Below are positions 1 to 8,685 of a DNA stretch of 64,000 nt, one piece after another. The stretch is taken from NCBI GenBank assembly GCA_037481935.1, contig JBBFKQ010000002.1:182044-246043 (forward strand). Direction: 5' to 3'. Within the stretch, counting starts at the first letter, position 1, and each line of letters opens with the position of its first letter. Both the position numbers and the translations under genes were made by a program. Under the pieces are notes generated by a model. That model had not been told where the DNA came from. It worked only from the letters and a program-made list of their open reading frames with translations, and did no database searches. The DNA is from Aquificaceae bacterium. GTDB lineage: Bacteria > Aquificota > Aquificia > Aquificales > Aquificaceae.

Positions 1-83
1 AGAAGTATGCAGGCAAAAAATCTGCACAGTTTATAAACGGTATACTGGGAAGGGTGGTAAAGGAGAAGTTGGGTGAAGGCTAA
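1..83 (+). CDS. nusB: Transcription antitermination factor NusB, C-terminal end (partial)
   Basis: Only the last 26 codons are present, read from base 3 to the TAA at 81-83. The tail carries the pattern [19 protein letters not shown], which matches the last helices of NusB (Ser/Phe-Val-Asn-Gly-Ile-Leu-Asp pattern). NusB binds boxA RNA with S10 (NusE) in rRNA antitermination. The gene runs off the left edge, so its start and promoter are not visible. Its stop overlaps the stop of the convergent tatA gene by four bases. The assignment rests on a short fragment and is therefore moderate. Confidence 0.7.
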   Translation, partial: KYAGKKSAQFINGILGRVVKEKLGEG

Positions 84-277
84 GACTTTTCCCCTTCCTT
101 GACCTCCTCGCCCTTTACCTCCTTCACCTTTTCCTCCTCACCTGAAAAAGCCTTCTTGAAGTTTCTTATGCCCTCGCCCAGGGACCTGCCAACTTCGGGG
201 AGTCTACCCGCTCCAAAGATGAGCAGGACTATAAGAAGTATTAGAAGAATCTCCGTAAAGGATAGCTGTGGTATCAT
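80..277 (-). CDS. tatA: Twin-arginine translocase subunit, TatA/E family (second copy)
   Basis: A 65-residue protein with the TatA layout: a short N-terminus, one hydrophobic membrane helix (about residues 7-20, [12 protein letters not shown]), the FG hinge, then an amphipathic helix with [15 protein letters not shown], and a charged Glu/Lys tail. TatA proteins polymerise in the inner membrane to let folded proteins with twin-arginine signals cross. Its ATG overlaps the stop of the upstream Tat gene (ATGA), so the two are translationally coupled. It could serve as TatA, TatB or TatE; the short tail favours TatA/E. No tatC is seen in the window. Confidence 0.88.
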   Translation of the reverse strand: MIPQLSFTEILLILLIVLLIFGAGRLPEVGRSLGEGIRNFKKAFSGEEEKVKEVKGEEVKEGEKS

Positions 278-453
278 GCCTGTTCCTTCTTTTCGGGCTT
301 TTTCTCCTCTTCTGTCTCACCGGCAAGAGCCTTTTTGAAGTTCCTTATGCCTTCACCCAGCCCCTTGCCAAACTCGGGCAGCTTTGAGGCACCAAATATG
401 ACAAGTATTACGAGAAGTATAAGGACTATCTGCCAGGGCAATGGAAAATGCAT
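274..453 (-). CDS. tatA: Twin-arginine translocase subunit, TatA/E family (first copy)
   Basis: A 59-codon gene with one transmembrane helix (residues about 7-20), the [16 protein letters not shown] hinge, an amphipathic helix and an acidic/lysine tail, the classic TatA architecture. The start is fixed by a strong AAGGAGGTG ribosome site six to seven bases upstream of the ATG at 453. It overlaps the next tat gene by four bases (ATGA). The two proteins share the [10 protein letters not shown] block and look like a local duplication. They may divide TatA and TatB roles, but this cannot be decided from sequence alone. Confidence 0.88.
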   Translation of the reverse strand: MHFPLPWQIVLILLVILVIFGASKLPEFGKGLGEGIRNFKKALAGETEEEKKPEKKEQA

Positions 454-493
454 CTTTTCACCTCCTTGTCCTTAATAATTATATGCCCGCCCC

Positions 494-522
494 TTGACAA
501 AGACAAGGGGACAGTTTATGAT
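494..522 (+). promoter_or_regulatory. Sigma-70-type promoter of cspA
   Basis: TTGACA at 494-499 and TATGAT at 517-522 are separated by exactly 17 bases. The predicted start near 529 leaves a 5' leader of about 75 bases before cspA, unlike the very short leaders predicted for many other genes in this window. The leader ends in an AAGGAGG ribosome site. Confidence 0.7.
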
Positions 523-604
523 TATCCTGGAGTGGGTAAAGAAAGGGAGGGCGCCTACCTTTCTGGACTTACTCAGTAATAATTTTTAAGGAGGTTTTTG
601 TTCC

Positions 605-814
605 ATGTCACTCACAGGCACAGTCAAATGGTTCAGCAAGGAAAAGGGTTATGGCTTTATAACCCGAGATGACAATCAGGGGGATGTGTTCGTTCACTTC
701 TCCGCCATACAGCAGAGGGGCTTCAAAACCCTTGAGCAAGGTCAGAGGGTTGAGTTTGAAGTAGAACAGGATACAAAGGGTTTGAGAGCAAAGAACGTAA
801 AAGTCCTGTCATGA
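605..814 (+). CDS. cspA: Cold-shock domain protein
   Basis: A 69-residue single cold-shock domain (OB fold). The RNP1-like motif KGYGFIT and RNP2-like motif DVFVHFSAI are both present, as is the opening [14 protein letters not shown]. These small proteins bind single-stranded RNA and act as RNA chaperones; in thermophiles they are usually constitutive. AAGGAGG lies upstream of the ATG. The gene appears monocistronic: it has its own consensus promoter and is followed by a GC-rich hairpin and a separate -10 box for folC. Confidence 0.95.
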   Translation: MSLTGTVKWFSKEKGYGFITRDDNQGDVFVHFSAIQQRGFKTLEQGQRVEFEVEQDTKGLRAKNVKVLS

Positions 815-820
815 CCCCTT

Positions 821-833
821 CCCCCTCCGGGGG
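821..833 (+). terminator. GC hairpin after cspA
   Basis: CCCCC (821-825) and GGGGG (829-833) flank a three-base loop immediately after the cspA stop. The sequence after it is CTATAATTAA rather than a clear T-tract, so intrinsic termination would be weak. The hairpin abuts the folC -10 box. Confidence 0.35.
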
Positions 834-835
834 GC

Positions 836-841
836 TATAAT
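836..841 (+). promoter_or_regulatory. -10 box (TATAAT) for a near-leaderless folC mRNA
   Basis: A perfect TATAAT ends eight bases before the folC ATG at 850. No Shine-Dalgarno sequence lies between them. Transcription starting about seven bases downstream of the box would begin at or next to the start codon. Confidence 0.5.
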
Positions 842-849
842 TAATCCTT

Positions 850-2076
850 ATGCAACTCTACGACCTGTATCGTGGCAGGGATTATCACATTGTTCCAACC
901 TTGGAAAGGATAGAAAAGGCCGTAAGCTATCTATCCTTCAAACCCTCTTACATTTCACTTCAGGTAGGTGGGACCAACGGAAAAGGTTCTACCTGTGCCT
1001 TTGCTCAGAGCATCCTCAGACATCATGGCTATAAAGTTGGCTGGTTTGTTTCTCCCCATCTCTCTGATGAGAGGGAAAGGTGGAGGATAAACGGTGAGAA
1101 GATACCCGAGGAAAGACTCTCAGAGCATGTGGGGGAGCTGAGACCTGTTTTTGAGAGGTTTGAACTCACCTACTTTGAAGCCTGCACACTTATAGCACTC
1201 CTATACTTTGAGGAAGAGAAGGTGGACTTTGCGGTTTTTGAGGTAGGCATGGGCGGCAGGTGGGATGCAACAAAAGTTTGCCAGCCAGAGGTCTGCGTAA
1301 TAACCAACATACAGAGAGACCATACCAGGTGGCTTGGAAGGGACTGCGAAAGCAGGGCGGTGGAGAAGCTGGGCATCTACAGAAGGGGAAAGCCTCTGGT
1401 GCTCGGGAGTATGAGGTTTCCGCTATACACAAAGGCTCTGGAGCTGTGTGATGAAAGGGACCTTTATGTGGCCGGCATTGACTTTTTCTGCTCTGGCAGG
1501 GTTGAGGGTGCAAAGACGGTTATGGATTTTTACGAGGATGGAAATATCAGGCTTGAAAAAGCAGAGCTTGGTCTCTGGGGCAGGTATCAGGTTGACAACG
1601 CAAGCCTTGCCATAAGGGCTACTGGGCTTTTGATAGACCTGAAAGAGGATGCACTCAGGAACGCTCTGAAAACTACCAGATGGGAGGGCAGGATGGAAAT
1701 CCTCAGGAAAAGCCCCCTGTTAATACTGGACGGAGCCCATAATCCTGACGGGGTGGCAAGGGTTGTGAAAGAGTTGAAAAGGCATATGGGAAAGCTTACC
1801 CCTGTATTTACAGCCCTGAAGGACAAGGAGTGGGAGCTTTCGCTTTTTCATCTGAGGGAGCTTTCAGACAGAATTTACCTTGTTCCTGTAAAGCATCACA
1901 GAGGAGAAGAAATGCTGACCCTCTATCAGAAGGCGAGAGAAGTGGGCTTTAGAGAAGTCATTGTTCTTGATGGCTCAGAACAGCTTCTTGAACTCAAAGA
2001 GGACCTGCTGGTGCTTGGGTCCTTATATCTTGTAGGGGAGATAAGGGAGATACTGGAGAGGGAAAAGGTAGTATGA
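850..2076 (+). CDS. folC: Bifunctional folylpolyglutamate synthase / dihydrofolate synthase
   Basis: A 408-residue Mur-ligase-type ATP-dependent enzyme that adds glutamate to dihydropteroate and folates. Visible motifs: the P-loop VGGTNGKGSTCAF (about residue 40), the omega-loop-like SPHL block, FEVGMGGRWDATKV, ITNIQRDHTRWLG and the C-terminal ILDGAHNPDG. All are standard FolC signatures. It is the first gene of a folC-engB-lipA run, and the engB start overlaps its stop by four bases. The start ATG lies just after a TATAAT box. Length is normal for the family. Confidence 0.94.
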   Translation: MQLYDLYRGRDYHIVPTLERIEKAVSYLSFKPSYISLQVGGTNGKGSTCAFAQSILRHHGYKVGWFVSPHLSDERERWRINGEKIPEERLSEHVGELRPVFERFELTYFEACTLIALLYFEEEKVDFAVFEVGMGGRWDATKVCQPEVCVITNIQRDHTRWLGRDCESRAVEKLGIYRRGKPLVLGSMRFPLYTKALELCDERDLYVAGIDFFCSGRVEGAKTVMDFYEDGNIRLEKAELGLWGRYQVDNASLAIRATGLLIDLKEDALRNALKTTRWEGRMEILRKSPLLILDGAHNPDGVARVVKELKRHMGKLTPVFTALKDKEWELSLFHLRELSDRIYLVPVKHHRGEEMLTLYQKAREVGFREVIVLDGSEQLLELKEDLLVLGSLYLVGEIREILEREKVV

Positions 2077-2624
2077 AGGTTAGGTTTGTGGGTAGTTTTG
2101 TGAAAGGCTTTCCCATGGACGACCTCATGCATGTGGTATTTGTGGGCAGGTCAAACGTGGGAAAGTCATCCCTCATAAACATGCTGGTGGGGAAAGATGT
2201 AGCACGGGTAAGCAAAGAGCCCGGCAGAACAAGAGCCATAAACCTTTTTCTCCTTGAAGACCACGGTCTTTATCTTGCTGACCTTCCGGGCTATGGCTTC
2301 GCAAAAGTTTCAAAAAAGGTAAGGGAAGAGTGGAAAAGAATGATAGAGGGATACTTTCATGCCTGCTGGGAAGACATAAAGCTTGTCCTTTTGCTCATTG
2401 ACAGCCTTGTGGGTCCTACAGAGCTGGACATTGAGAGCCTTAACTGGCTTCAGAGCCTGAATCTTCCCCACATAATAGCCCTGACAAAATGTGATAGAGC
2501 GAGCCAGAGAGAACTCAGTTCAACGCTCAAAAAGATAAGGGAATTTTCCCACGCAGAGGTAGTGCCCACTTCTGCAAAAGAGGGTATGGGCAAGAAGGAG
2601 CTTCTTAAATATGTTCTCAGCTAA
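2073..2624 (+). CDS. engB: Ribosome-biogenesis GTPase EngB/YsxC
   Basis: A 183-residue TRAFAC GTPase. G1 is GRSNVGKSSL (about residue 26), G2 lies in GRTRAINL, G3 is DLPGYG, G4 is TKCD and G5 is PTSAKEG. This pattern is diagnostic of EngB, which acts late in 50S subunit assembly. The ATG overlaps the folC stop (ATGA). Its own 3' end overlaps the lipA start by 14 bases, so the three genes are probably cotranscribed and coupled. Confidence 0.94.
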   Translation: MKVRFVGSFVKGFPMDDLMHVVFVGRSNVGKSSLINMLVGKDVARVSKEPGRTRAINLFLLEDHGLYLADLPGYGFAKVSKKVREEWKRMIEGYFHACWEDIKLVLLLIDSLVGPTELDIESLNWLQSLNLPHIIALTKCDRASQRELSSTLKKIREFSHAEVVPTSAKEGMGKKELLKYVLS

Positions 2625-3435
2625 GGCACCTCAGATGGAACTGGTTGGAAAAACCCTGTGTATACTGAAAAAGTATTCTCTCAACACCGTCTGTGAGGAA
2701 TCCCTCTGTCCAAACATTGGAGAGTGCTTTTCCAAAGGGACAGCTACCTTCCTGATAATGGGCATGGTATGCACAAGAGCCTGCAAATACTGTCATGTAT
2801 CCAGCGGAAGACCACAGCCACCAGACCCCTCAGAACCAGTCAGGTTATACCATGCAGTTAAAGAGCTTGGGCTCAGGCACGTGGTGATAACCTCCGTGGA
2901 CAGGGACGACCTTCCAGACTTTGGTGCGGGGCACTTCAGGAGATGCGTGGAGTTTCTAAAGTCAAGAGACAGCAGTCTAAGGGTTGAGGTGCTAACTCCA
3001 GACTTTCAGGGTTCTGAGAAAGTCCTTGAGGAAATCATAAAGGCAAAGCCCCACATACTTTCCCATAACATAGAAACGGTGGAGAGAATCTTTAGAGAGG
3101 TGAGACCTCAGGGTGATTACAGGAGGAGCCTCAGGGTTCTCAGGTTCTATTCCGAGAGCGGAGTCGCTCCTGTAAAGTCTGGCATAATGCTTGGTCTTGG
3201 TGAAAGGTGGGAGGAGATAATAAAAACCATGGGGGACCTTAAAAGCGCTGGTGTGTCCTCTCTTGTGATTGGGCAGTATCTAAGACCAAGCCCAAAACAC
3301 TACCCCGTCAAAAAATTCTACTCTGACGAGGAGTTCAAAAAACTTGAGGAGATAGCACTGGAAATGGGCTTTGAAAAGGTTCTTTCAAAGCCTCTAGCGA
3401 GGTCTTCTTATCACGCAGAAGAGCTTGCACTCTAA
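2611..3435 (+). CDS. lipA: Lipoyl synthase (radical SAM)
   Basis: A 274-residue radical-SAM enzyme that inserts two sulfurs into octanoyl groups on lipoyl domains. It carries both cysteine sets: the auxiliary cluster C-x4-C-x5-C (CEESLCPNIGEC, about residue 23) and the radical-SAM C-x3-C-x2-C (CTRACKYC, about residue 52). The C-terminal RSSYHAEE also fits the family. Length is at the short end. The start ATG lies inside engB. No lipB or lipoylated complex gene is in the window. Three bases after the stop lies a lone CRISPR-type repeat. Confidence 0.94.
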   Translation: MFSAKAPQMELVGKTLCILKKYSLNTVCEESLCPNIGECFSKGTATFLIMGMVCTRACKYCHVSSGRPQPPDPSEPVRLYHAVKELGLRHVVITSVDRDDLPDFGAGHFRRCVEFLKSRDSSLRVEVLTPDFQGSEKVLEEIIKAKPHILSHNIETVERIFREVRPQGDYRRSLRVLRFYSESGVAPVKSGIMLGLGERWEEIIKTMGDLKSAGVSSLVIGQYLRPSPKHYPVKKFYSDEEFKKLEEIALEMGFEKVLSKPLARSSYHAEELAL

Positions 3436-3437
3436 AT

Positions 3438-3466
3438 CTTTCAATCCCACATTTGGCGGCTAAAAC
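3438..3466 (-). CRISPR. Single orphan CRISPR-type repeat
   Basis: Twenty-nine bases have the form of a CRISPR repeat. Read on the minus strand it begins GTTTTAG and ends GGGATTGAAAG, so the last eight bases (ATTGAAAG) look like a type I/III crRNA 5' handle. Only one clear copy exists, with no array and no cas genes in the window. It starts three bases after the lipA stop. If transcribed on the minus strand and cut by a Cas6-like enzyme, the guide would be antisense to the end of lipA. It may instead be a relic of a lost array. Confidence 0.55.
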
Positions 3467-3508
3467 CCGTCGTGGCATTTCGCCGAAAACTCTTCAGCAA
3501 CAATTACT

Positions 3509-3517
3509 ATAATAGCA
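3509..3517 (-). promoter_or_regulatory. Extended -10 box reading toward the orphan repeat
   Basis: On the minus strand the sequence TGCTATTAT gives TG-n-TATTAT, an extended -10 element. A transcript from about 3502 would run through the orphan repeat and antisense into lipA. The same segment reads TATAAT on the plus strand at 3508-3513, so direction is not certain. Confidence 0.35.
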
Positions 3518-3553
3518 TAGGGGTGCCATCAAAAGCAAGCAAATTTTCTCCAA

Positions 3554-3612
3554 GTGGCGGTAGTGCATTTTTTCTTTCCTGTCCTCAGGAAGGTGGGGAT
3601 TTTTACCGCCAC
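3554..3612 (+). other. Long inverted repeat upstream of the rplT promoter
   Basis: GTGGCGGTA (3554-3562) and TACCGCCAC (3604-3612) are a perfect nine-base inverted repeat with a 41-base interior. The interior holds a second small hairpin, TTCCT-GTCCTC-AGGAA. It lies just upstream of the predicted rplT -10 box and downstream of the TATAAT at 3508-3513. It could be part of a small RNA, an attenuator for a longer rplT transcript, or a terminator for upstream transcription. No known RNA family was recognised. Confidence 0.5.
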
Positions 3613-3623
3613 GCTCAGGATTA

Positions 3624-3632
3624 TGCTATAAT
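3624..3632 (+). promoter_or_regulatory. Extended -10 promoter of rplT
   Basis: TG-C-TATAAT (3624-3632) is an extended -10 element. The predicted start near 3639 gives a leader of about 27 bases containing TTAGGAGG before the rplT ATG. Confidence 0.55.
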
Positions 3633-3665
3633 TAAAAGATTGTTAGGAAACCTTAGGAGGCTGAA

Positions 3666-4025
3666 ATGCGTGCAAAGGGTCCTTCTTCAAGGAAGTTCAA
3701 GAAGAAGATACTGAAGCTGGCAAAGGGTTTTAGAGGTCAGCGTAAGAATGTATACAGAAGGGCGAAGGAGTATGTTTTCAGGGCTTTACAGTATCAGTAT
3801 AGAGACAGAAGGCAGAGAAAGAGGCAGTTCAGAAGGCTCTGGATTGCCCGTATTAATGCTGCGGTCAGAGCCCATGGACTTTCCTACGGCAAGTTTATGA
3901 ACGGACTTTCAAGGGCTGGCATAAACCTCAACAGGAAAATGCTTGCAGAGATGGCAGTTAGAGACCCTGAAGGTTTTTCTAAAGTGGTAAGCAGGGCGAA
4001 AGAAGCTCTGGCACAGACTGCATGA
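3666..4025 (+). CDS. rplT: 50S ribosomal protein L20
   Basis: A 119-residue basic protein with the L20 pattern: [15 protein letters not shown] near the N-terminus, a long Arg-rich helix ([15 protein letters not shown]), [19 protein letters not shown] and [12 protein letters not shown]20 is needed early in 50S assembly. An AGGAGG site precedes the ATG. In many bacteria rplT follows infC-rpmI; here it has its own promoter and leads directly into pheS by a four-base overlap, and infB lies far away. Confidence 0.97.
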   Translation: MRAKGPSSRKFKKKILKLAKGFRGQRKNVYRRAKEYVFRALQYQYRDRRQRKRQFRRLWIARINAAVRAHGLSYGKFMNGLSRAGINLNRKMLAEMAVRDPEGFSKVVSRAKEALAQTA

Positions 4026-5035
4026 TAGATTTTCAGAGGCTTCAGGGAGAGCTCGAGGAGGAAATACACAGAGTAAAAGACCTTAATGAGCTCTCACAGC
4101 TCAAAGCAAGATACCTTGGAAAAAAAGGGTTCATAACTCAGGCAATAGCACACATAAGGGAAGTGTCTCCGGAAGAGAGGAAGGAATACGGCTCGAGGGT
4201 AAACAGTCTAAAGGAGTTTGCAGAAGAGCTTTTCAGGAAAAAGGAGGAGGAGCTAAGGGCTTTTGAGATTGAAAGAAAGCTCTCAAAAGAATGGCTTGAC
4301 CTTTCCGTGCCCCTTGAGCCTGCCATCGGCACCCTTCACCCACTTACTCAGACTCTGAGAAGGATAAAGGACATATTCGTGAGTATGGGCTTTTCTGTAA
4401 TGGAAGGTCCAGAGCTTGAACTTGAAGAGTATAACTTTGATATGCTCAACATACCAAAGGAACATCCAGCCAGAGAGATGCAAGACACCTTCTATGTAAA
4501 CAGGGAAGGTTATCTCCTGCGCACCCACACCTCTCCTGTTCAGATAAGAACCATGCTATCACAGAAACCTCCCATATACATAGTGGCCCCGGGGAGAGTT
4601 TACAGAAGGGATGATGACCCTACCCATTCGCCCATGTTTCATCAGGTGGAGGGTCTCGCTGTAGACAGGGACATAAACTTTGGACATATGAAATACACCA
4701 TTGAGACCTTTCTCAGGGGGTTCTTCAAGATAGACATGCCCGTCAGGTTCAGAGCCTCTTACTTTCCCTTCACAGAGCCCTCTGCAGAAGTGGATATAGG
4801 CTGTGTCATATGCGGTGGTGAGGGCTGCAGAGTCTGTAAAGAAAGCGGCTGGCTGGAGGTTATGGGCTGTGGTATGGTTCATCCTGTGGTCCTTCAGAAC
4901 TGTGGTATTGACCCTGAAGAATATCAGGGTTTTGCCTTTGGAATGGGTGTTGAAAGGCTTGCCATGCTCTATTTTGGTGTAGACAACATAAAGCTGTTCT
5001 TTGAGAACGATATAAGGTTTCTCAAGCAATTTTAA
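4022..5035 (+). CDS. pheS: Phenylalanyl-tRNA synthetase alpha subunit
   Basis: A 337-residue class II synthetase subunit. The N-terminal coiled coil (about 1-90) is followed by the catalytic core: [13 protein letters not shown], motif 2 [39 protein letters not shown] and motif 3 [14 protein letters not shown]. It charges tRNA-Phe together with PheT, which is not in the window. The CxxC pairs in [19 protein letters not shown] may bind zinc. Its ATG overlaps the rplT stop (ATGA). Confidence 0.97.
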   Translation: MIDFQRLQGELEEEIHRVKDLNELSQLKARYLGKKGFITQAIAHIREVSPEERKEYGSRVNSLKEFAEELFRKKEEELRAFEIERKLSKEWLDLSVPLEPAIGTLHPLTQTLRRIKDIFVSMGFSVMEGPELELEEYNFDMLNIPKEHPAREMQDTFYVNREGYLLRTHTSPVQIRTMLSQKPPIYIVAPGRVYRRDDDPTHSPMFHQVEGLAVDRDINFGHMKYTIETFLRGFFKIDMPVRFRASYFPFTEPSAEVDIGCVICGGEGCRVCKESGWLEVMGCGMVHPVVLQNCGIDPEEYQGFAFGMGVERLAMLYFGVDNIKLFFENDIRFLKQF

Positions 5036-5037
5036 CC

Positions 5038-6243
5038 ATGCTGAAAGACTTTACGCCCCAGGAGAGGAAGGTAGTTCTCAGCATAACTTTTGCAGTTATG
5101 GTGCGCATGCTTGGTCTGTTTTTGCTCCTTCCCGTTCTATCACCCTATCTGAAGACCCTTGAAGGAGCAACTCCACAGCTTATAGGTCTTGCCATAGGCA
5201 TATACGGTCTTGCGCAGGCTATTCTTCAGATACCCTTTGGTTATCTCTCTGACAGACATGGAAGAAAGCCTGTAATATTGGTTGGTATGCTCACCTACGC
5301 CCTTGGCAGTCTAATGGCTGGTCTTGTTTCAAACATATGGAGTATGGTGTTTGCTCGTTTCCTTCAGGGCTTTGGTGCAGTCTCTTCTGCCATGATAGCT
5401 CTTTCTGCGGACCTTACCAGAGAAGAGGTCAGAACAAGAGCTTTTGCCCATATAGGTGCCTCCATAGGGCTTACTTTTGCTCTCAGTCTTACAATAGCCC
5501 CGGTTCTTGCAGGAAAGTTTGGAGTTCCATTTCTCTTTTTTCTCACCGCATTTCTAAGCCTTCTTGCCACAGCGGTGCTTATGCTGAGGGTTCCCGAGCC
5601 TTCCCAGAGGTCAAAGGAGAGGGAGATAAATCCGTCGCTGAAAAATATAACCATGCTTCTTACCGATAAAAACCAGCTTTTCCTCAATCTCTCCATAGCC
5701 CTGACCCATGCCTTCATGGTGGTCATATTTACCGTGGTGCCCTACGAACTGGTCTACCTCTACCACTTTCCCAAGCTCAGACACTGGGAGATTTACCTGC
5801 CCACCATTCTTCTTGCCCTTGCCTTCATGGTGCCGATGGTGATTCTGGCAGAAAAGAGAGGCAGGTTCAGGGAGGTGTTCATGCTCGGGGTGCTACTTCT
5901 TGGGCTTTCCTTTATATCTTTTGCGCTTCTTGGAAACTTCCTGGGCATTGTGCTTATGGTTCTTTTCTTCTTTATGGGCTTTAACCTGCTTGAGGCCCTT
6001 GTCCCCTCACTGCTGACAAAATTGACTCACAGAGACCTGAGGGGACTTTCCCTTGGCTTTTTCAACACAACCCAGTTTCTCGGAGCCTTTGCGGGCGGTC
6101 TGTGGGGGGGTTATGTGCTAAAGCATGGATATAGCTATATGACAGTGATAGCAATTCTGGCTGTGCTGATATGGTTTGTGTCTGGCCTTCTCTGGTTCAA
6201 CGGTTTGAAAATTCATTCAAGGCTTGGAGTTGCTAAGGAATAA
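5038..6243 (+). CDS. MFS-type transporter
   Basis: A 401-residue membrane protein with about twelve hydrophobic segments. The loop 2-3 motif A is clear as [17 protein letters not shown] (about residue 63), and the motif B-like [19 protein letters not shown] follows. This is a drug- or metabolite-exporting MFS member; the substrate cannot be read from the sequence. It starts two bases after pheS, so it may be transcribed with it, although its function is unrelated. The next gene (HD-GYP) starts 23 bases after its stop. Confidence 0.88.
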   Translation: MLKDFTPQERKVVLSITFAVMVRMLGLFLLLPVLSPYLKTLEGATPQLIGLAIGIYGLAQAILQIPFGYLSDRHGRKPVILVGMLTYALGSLMAGLVSNIWSMVFARFLQGFGAVSSAMIALSADLTREEVRTRAFAHIGASIGLTFALSLTIAPVLAGKFGVPFLFFLTAFLSLLATAVLMLRVPEPSQRSKEREINPSLKNITMLLTDKNQLFLNLSIALTHAFMVVIFTVVPYELVYLYHFPKLRHWEIYLPTILLALAFMVPMVILAEKRGRFREVFMLGVLLLGLSFISFALLGNFLGIVLMVLFFFMGFNLLEALVPSLLTKLTHRDLRGLSLGFFNTTQFLGAFAGGLWGGYVLKHGYSYMTVIAILAVLIWFVSGLLWFNGLKIHSRLGVAKE

Positions 6244-6265
6244 GCGCTGGTTAAATTTACTCGCA

Positions 6266-7372
6266 ATGAAAGAAAACATCACAAATATACTCCTTACAGT
6301 GCTTGAATACAGAGATGTGTATACAAGAGGGCATACAGACAGGGGAGTGTTCTACGCTCTGAAGATAGGGGAGAGTATGGGGCTTTCTGGTGAAGAGCTG
6401 GAGTATATTCGGATTGGCGGTATGGTGCACGACGTGGGTAAAATAGCAATACCCGACGTGATACTCCTCAAGCCAGGGAGACTGACAAAAGAGGAGTTTG
6501 AAATAATGAAATTGCACGTGAGCCTGGGTTATGAGATGGTAAAAGATTCAGAAATACCCGGGGAAGCTCTCAATGTGCTACTCTATCATCAGGAAAAGTA
6601 TGACGGAAGTGGCTATCCCTTTGGTTTCAGAGGTGAACAGATACCCTTGCTCGCGAGGATATACACGGTGGCGGATTCCTTTGAAGCCATGACCTCAAGA
6701 AGAATATACAAGAAAGCAAAAAGCTGGGAGCAGGCTATGCAGGAGATGGAAGAACTCGCCTCAATACACTTTGACCCAGATGTTGTGTCTTACGCAGTAA
6801 AGACCCTGTATAGTCTGAGGTATGTGAGCATAAACCCCTCCCATGTTAATCAGGAAATAGAAAAGATAAGATGGAGCTTCCATTACATGGACCCGACAGG
6901 TGCCATAAGGGGTGACCTTTTTCTTCCGGCTCTGAAGGCCTTTATGGAACAGAAGGACAGCTTCTGCCTTACAGTGTTTGATATAAAGAACCTCACGCAT
7001 ATAAATCTCCAGAGAGGCTGGGAAGCAGGAAACGAGGCCCTGAAGAGGCTCGTCTGGGCTATAAACCTTCAGTGCTGCTCAATGCATGATATAAAGGATG
7101 TTATACTCAAGCTCATGAAGGAAGATGTTATAGATATAATGAGCCCTGTTATATTCCGCATAGGAGGTGACGAGTTTGCAGTTATTGCACCATATATACC
7201 TCCGCAGGAGAAGGTTCTTGGTGTGGTAAGGAGCATGAAGGAAATAGGAGTTGATATAGACTATTTACAGATGTCCTATCCTTCAACTTTCTCCAGCTAT
7301 GATGAGGCCCTTGACAGGATATTTAACTTTACAAAAAGGAAGCTGCTTGGGCTCTATAATATAACCTCATGA
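6266..7372 (+). CDS. HD-GYP phosphodiesterase with C-terminal GGDEF domain
   Basis: A 368-residue putative cyclic-di-GMP enzyme. The HD-GYP half has [19 protein letters not shown] (about residue 55), [22 protein letters not shown] and ADSFEAMTS, all the metal and GYP residues. The C-terminal third resembles a GGDEF domain ([22 protein letters not shown], then [13 protein letters not shown]), with an intact GGDEF and no RxxD I-site. GGDEF following HD-GYP is an unusual order. The ATG at 6266 is preferred over a TTG at 6224 that would overlap the upstream gene. A PilZ protein is encoded 1.3 kb downstream. Confidence 0.88.
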   Translation: MKENITNILLTVLEYRDVYTRGHTDRGVFYALKIGESMGLSGEELEYIRIGGMVHDVGKIAIPDVILLKPGRLTKEEFEIMKLHVSLGYEMVKDSEIPGEALNVLLYHQEKYDGSGYPFGFRGEQIPLLARIYTVADSFEAMTSRRIYKKAKSWEQAMQEMEELASIHFDPDVVSYAVKTLYSLRYVSINPSHVNQEIEKIRWSFHYMDPTGAIRGDLFLPALKAFMEQKDSFCLTVFDIKNLTHINLQRGWEAGNEALKRLVWAINLQCCSMHDIKDVILKLMKEDVIDIMSPVIFRIGGDEFAVIAPYIPPQEKVLGVVRSMKEIGVDIDYLQMSYPSTFSSYDEALDRIFNFTKRKLLGLYNITS

Positions 7373-8685
7373 CAACCCTGGAGCTGGCGGAGCTTCTCAG
7401 GGCTCAACATTCTGGAAAACCCTTACCCTTCAGTGGCTTTTCAATAGATAGCAGAAGCGTGCAGAAAGGACAAGTTTTTGTAGCCATAAGGGGCAAAACC
7501 CACGACGGGCATGATTTTGCTCTGGATGCGCTGAAAAGGGGCGCAGTGGGTGTAATCTGTGAAAGAAGGCTTGAGCTACCCACTGGAGCTCCCCAGATAC
7601 TGGTGGAGAATTCGCTGGAAGCCCTCAGAAGCTTTGCTCGCTGGAGAAGGGAAAACTTCAGAGGTAAGGTCATTGCCATAGCCGGGTCTGCAGGCAAGAC
7701 TACCACAAAGGAGCTTACCGCCTATCTGCTCTCAAAAGTGGGAAAGGTCTGCAGGACTCCCAGAAACTACAATTCTCAGGTTGGGGTTCCACTTTCGGTG
7801 GCAAACTTTGAGGAAGGTTGCCATTTCTGGGTTGTGGAGATAGGGGCAAGTCAGAAAGGTGATGTGAGAAGGCTTGTTGAGCTGGTAAGACCCCACATAA
7901 GGGCAATAACCGCCATAGGGGAGGAGCATCTTGAGACCTTTGGGTGTCTTGATGACGTGGTGCTGGGAAACGGGGAGGTTTTCCACCAGATGGAGGAAGA
8001 AGACTGGGGCGTATGCCCTTCCAGCGTATCCCACTGTTATTCCATACATAAAAAGCTTGTATTCGGAGAGGGGGAGTTCAGGGCAGAGAATATAAACCTT
8101 TCCGAGGAAGGTATTAGCTTCAGGGTCTATGGAGTGGATGTGTTTATTCCAGTGCCAAGCCTGGCTCTGATAGAAAACTCCCTTTGTGCCTTCGCCATAC
8201 TCAGGACTCTGGACATTGACTGGAAAGACCTCGTCCACTATCTTGCAGATTTTCACCCCGTGGAAGGACGCTTTCGTATACTGAGAAAAGGAAAGGTAGT
8301 TCTGGTAGATGATACTTACAACGCCAATCCACCTTCTGTCAGGATGGCTCTGAAAAGTCTCAGCCTGTTCAGGACTCGAAGAATCGCAGTTCTTGGCGAC
8401 ATGCTGGAGCTTGGAAAGGACTCTGAGCACTACCACAGAGAAACAGGGAGGCTATGTGCGGAGCTTGGCATAGATGTATGCCTGTTCCTGGGAGAGCACA
8501 TGAAGCATGCCTATGAGTTATGCAAAGAGCTGGGAGGAAGGTGCTACCATTTTAAAGCACCAGAGGAACTTCTTGACTGGCTTCTCAGGAATGTCAGTGG
8601 GAAAGCTGTTATACTTTTTAAAGGTTCAAGAGGCATGAACATGGAAAGGCTGGTGGAGGGCTTTTTGAATGGCAGAGCTGATTGA
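7369..8685 (+). CDS. murF: UDP-MurNAc-tripeptide:D-Ala-D-Ala ligase
   Basis: A 438-residue Mur ligase that adds D-Ala-D-Ala to complete the peptidoglycan pentapeptide precursor. Motifs: N-terminal [20 protein letters not shown]-loop [10 protein letters not shown] (about residue 106), [26 protein letters not shown], and the C-terminal [17 protein letters not shown] and [13 protein letters not shown]. It overlaps the HD-GYP gene by four bases and the PilZ gene by 17 bases, so this cell-wall gene is sandwiched between two second-messenger genes. No other mur genes are adjacent. Confidence 0.95.
   Translation: MTTLELAELLRAQHSGKPLPFSGFSIDSRSVQKGQVFVAIRGKTHDGHDFALDALKRGAVGVICERRLELPTGAPQILVENSLEALRSFARWRRENFRGKVIAIAGSAGKTTTKELTAYLLSKVGKVCRTPRNYNSQVGVPLSVANFEEGCHFWVVEIGASQKGDVRRLVELVRPHIRAITAIGEEHLETFGCLDDVVLGNGEVFHQMEEEDWGVCPSSVSHCYSIHKKLVFGEGEFRAENINLSEEGISFRVYGVDVFIPVPSLALIENSLCAFAILRTLDIDWKDLVHYLADFHPVEGRFRILRKGKVVLVDDTYNANPPSVRMALKSLSLFRTRRIAVLGDMLELGKDSEHYHRETGRLCAELGIDVCLFLGEHMKHAYELCKELGGRCYHFKAPEELLDWLLRNVSGKAVILFKGSRGMNMERLVEGFLNGRAD

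Noticed and set aside
3475..3490. Possible second, degenerate CRISPR repeat (CATTT...AAAAC)
   Set aside because: Only the ends match; the middle differs and the spacing to the first repeat is too short for a spacer.
4559..5029. 156-codon open frame antisense to pheS
   Set aside because: pheS is certain; no start signal for the antisense frame.
7732..8436. 234-codon open frame antisense to murF
   Set aside because: murF motifs are intact on the other strand; the antisense product has no recognisable features.
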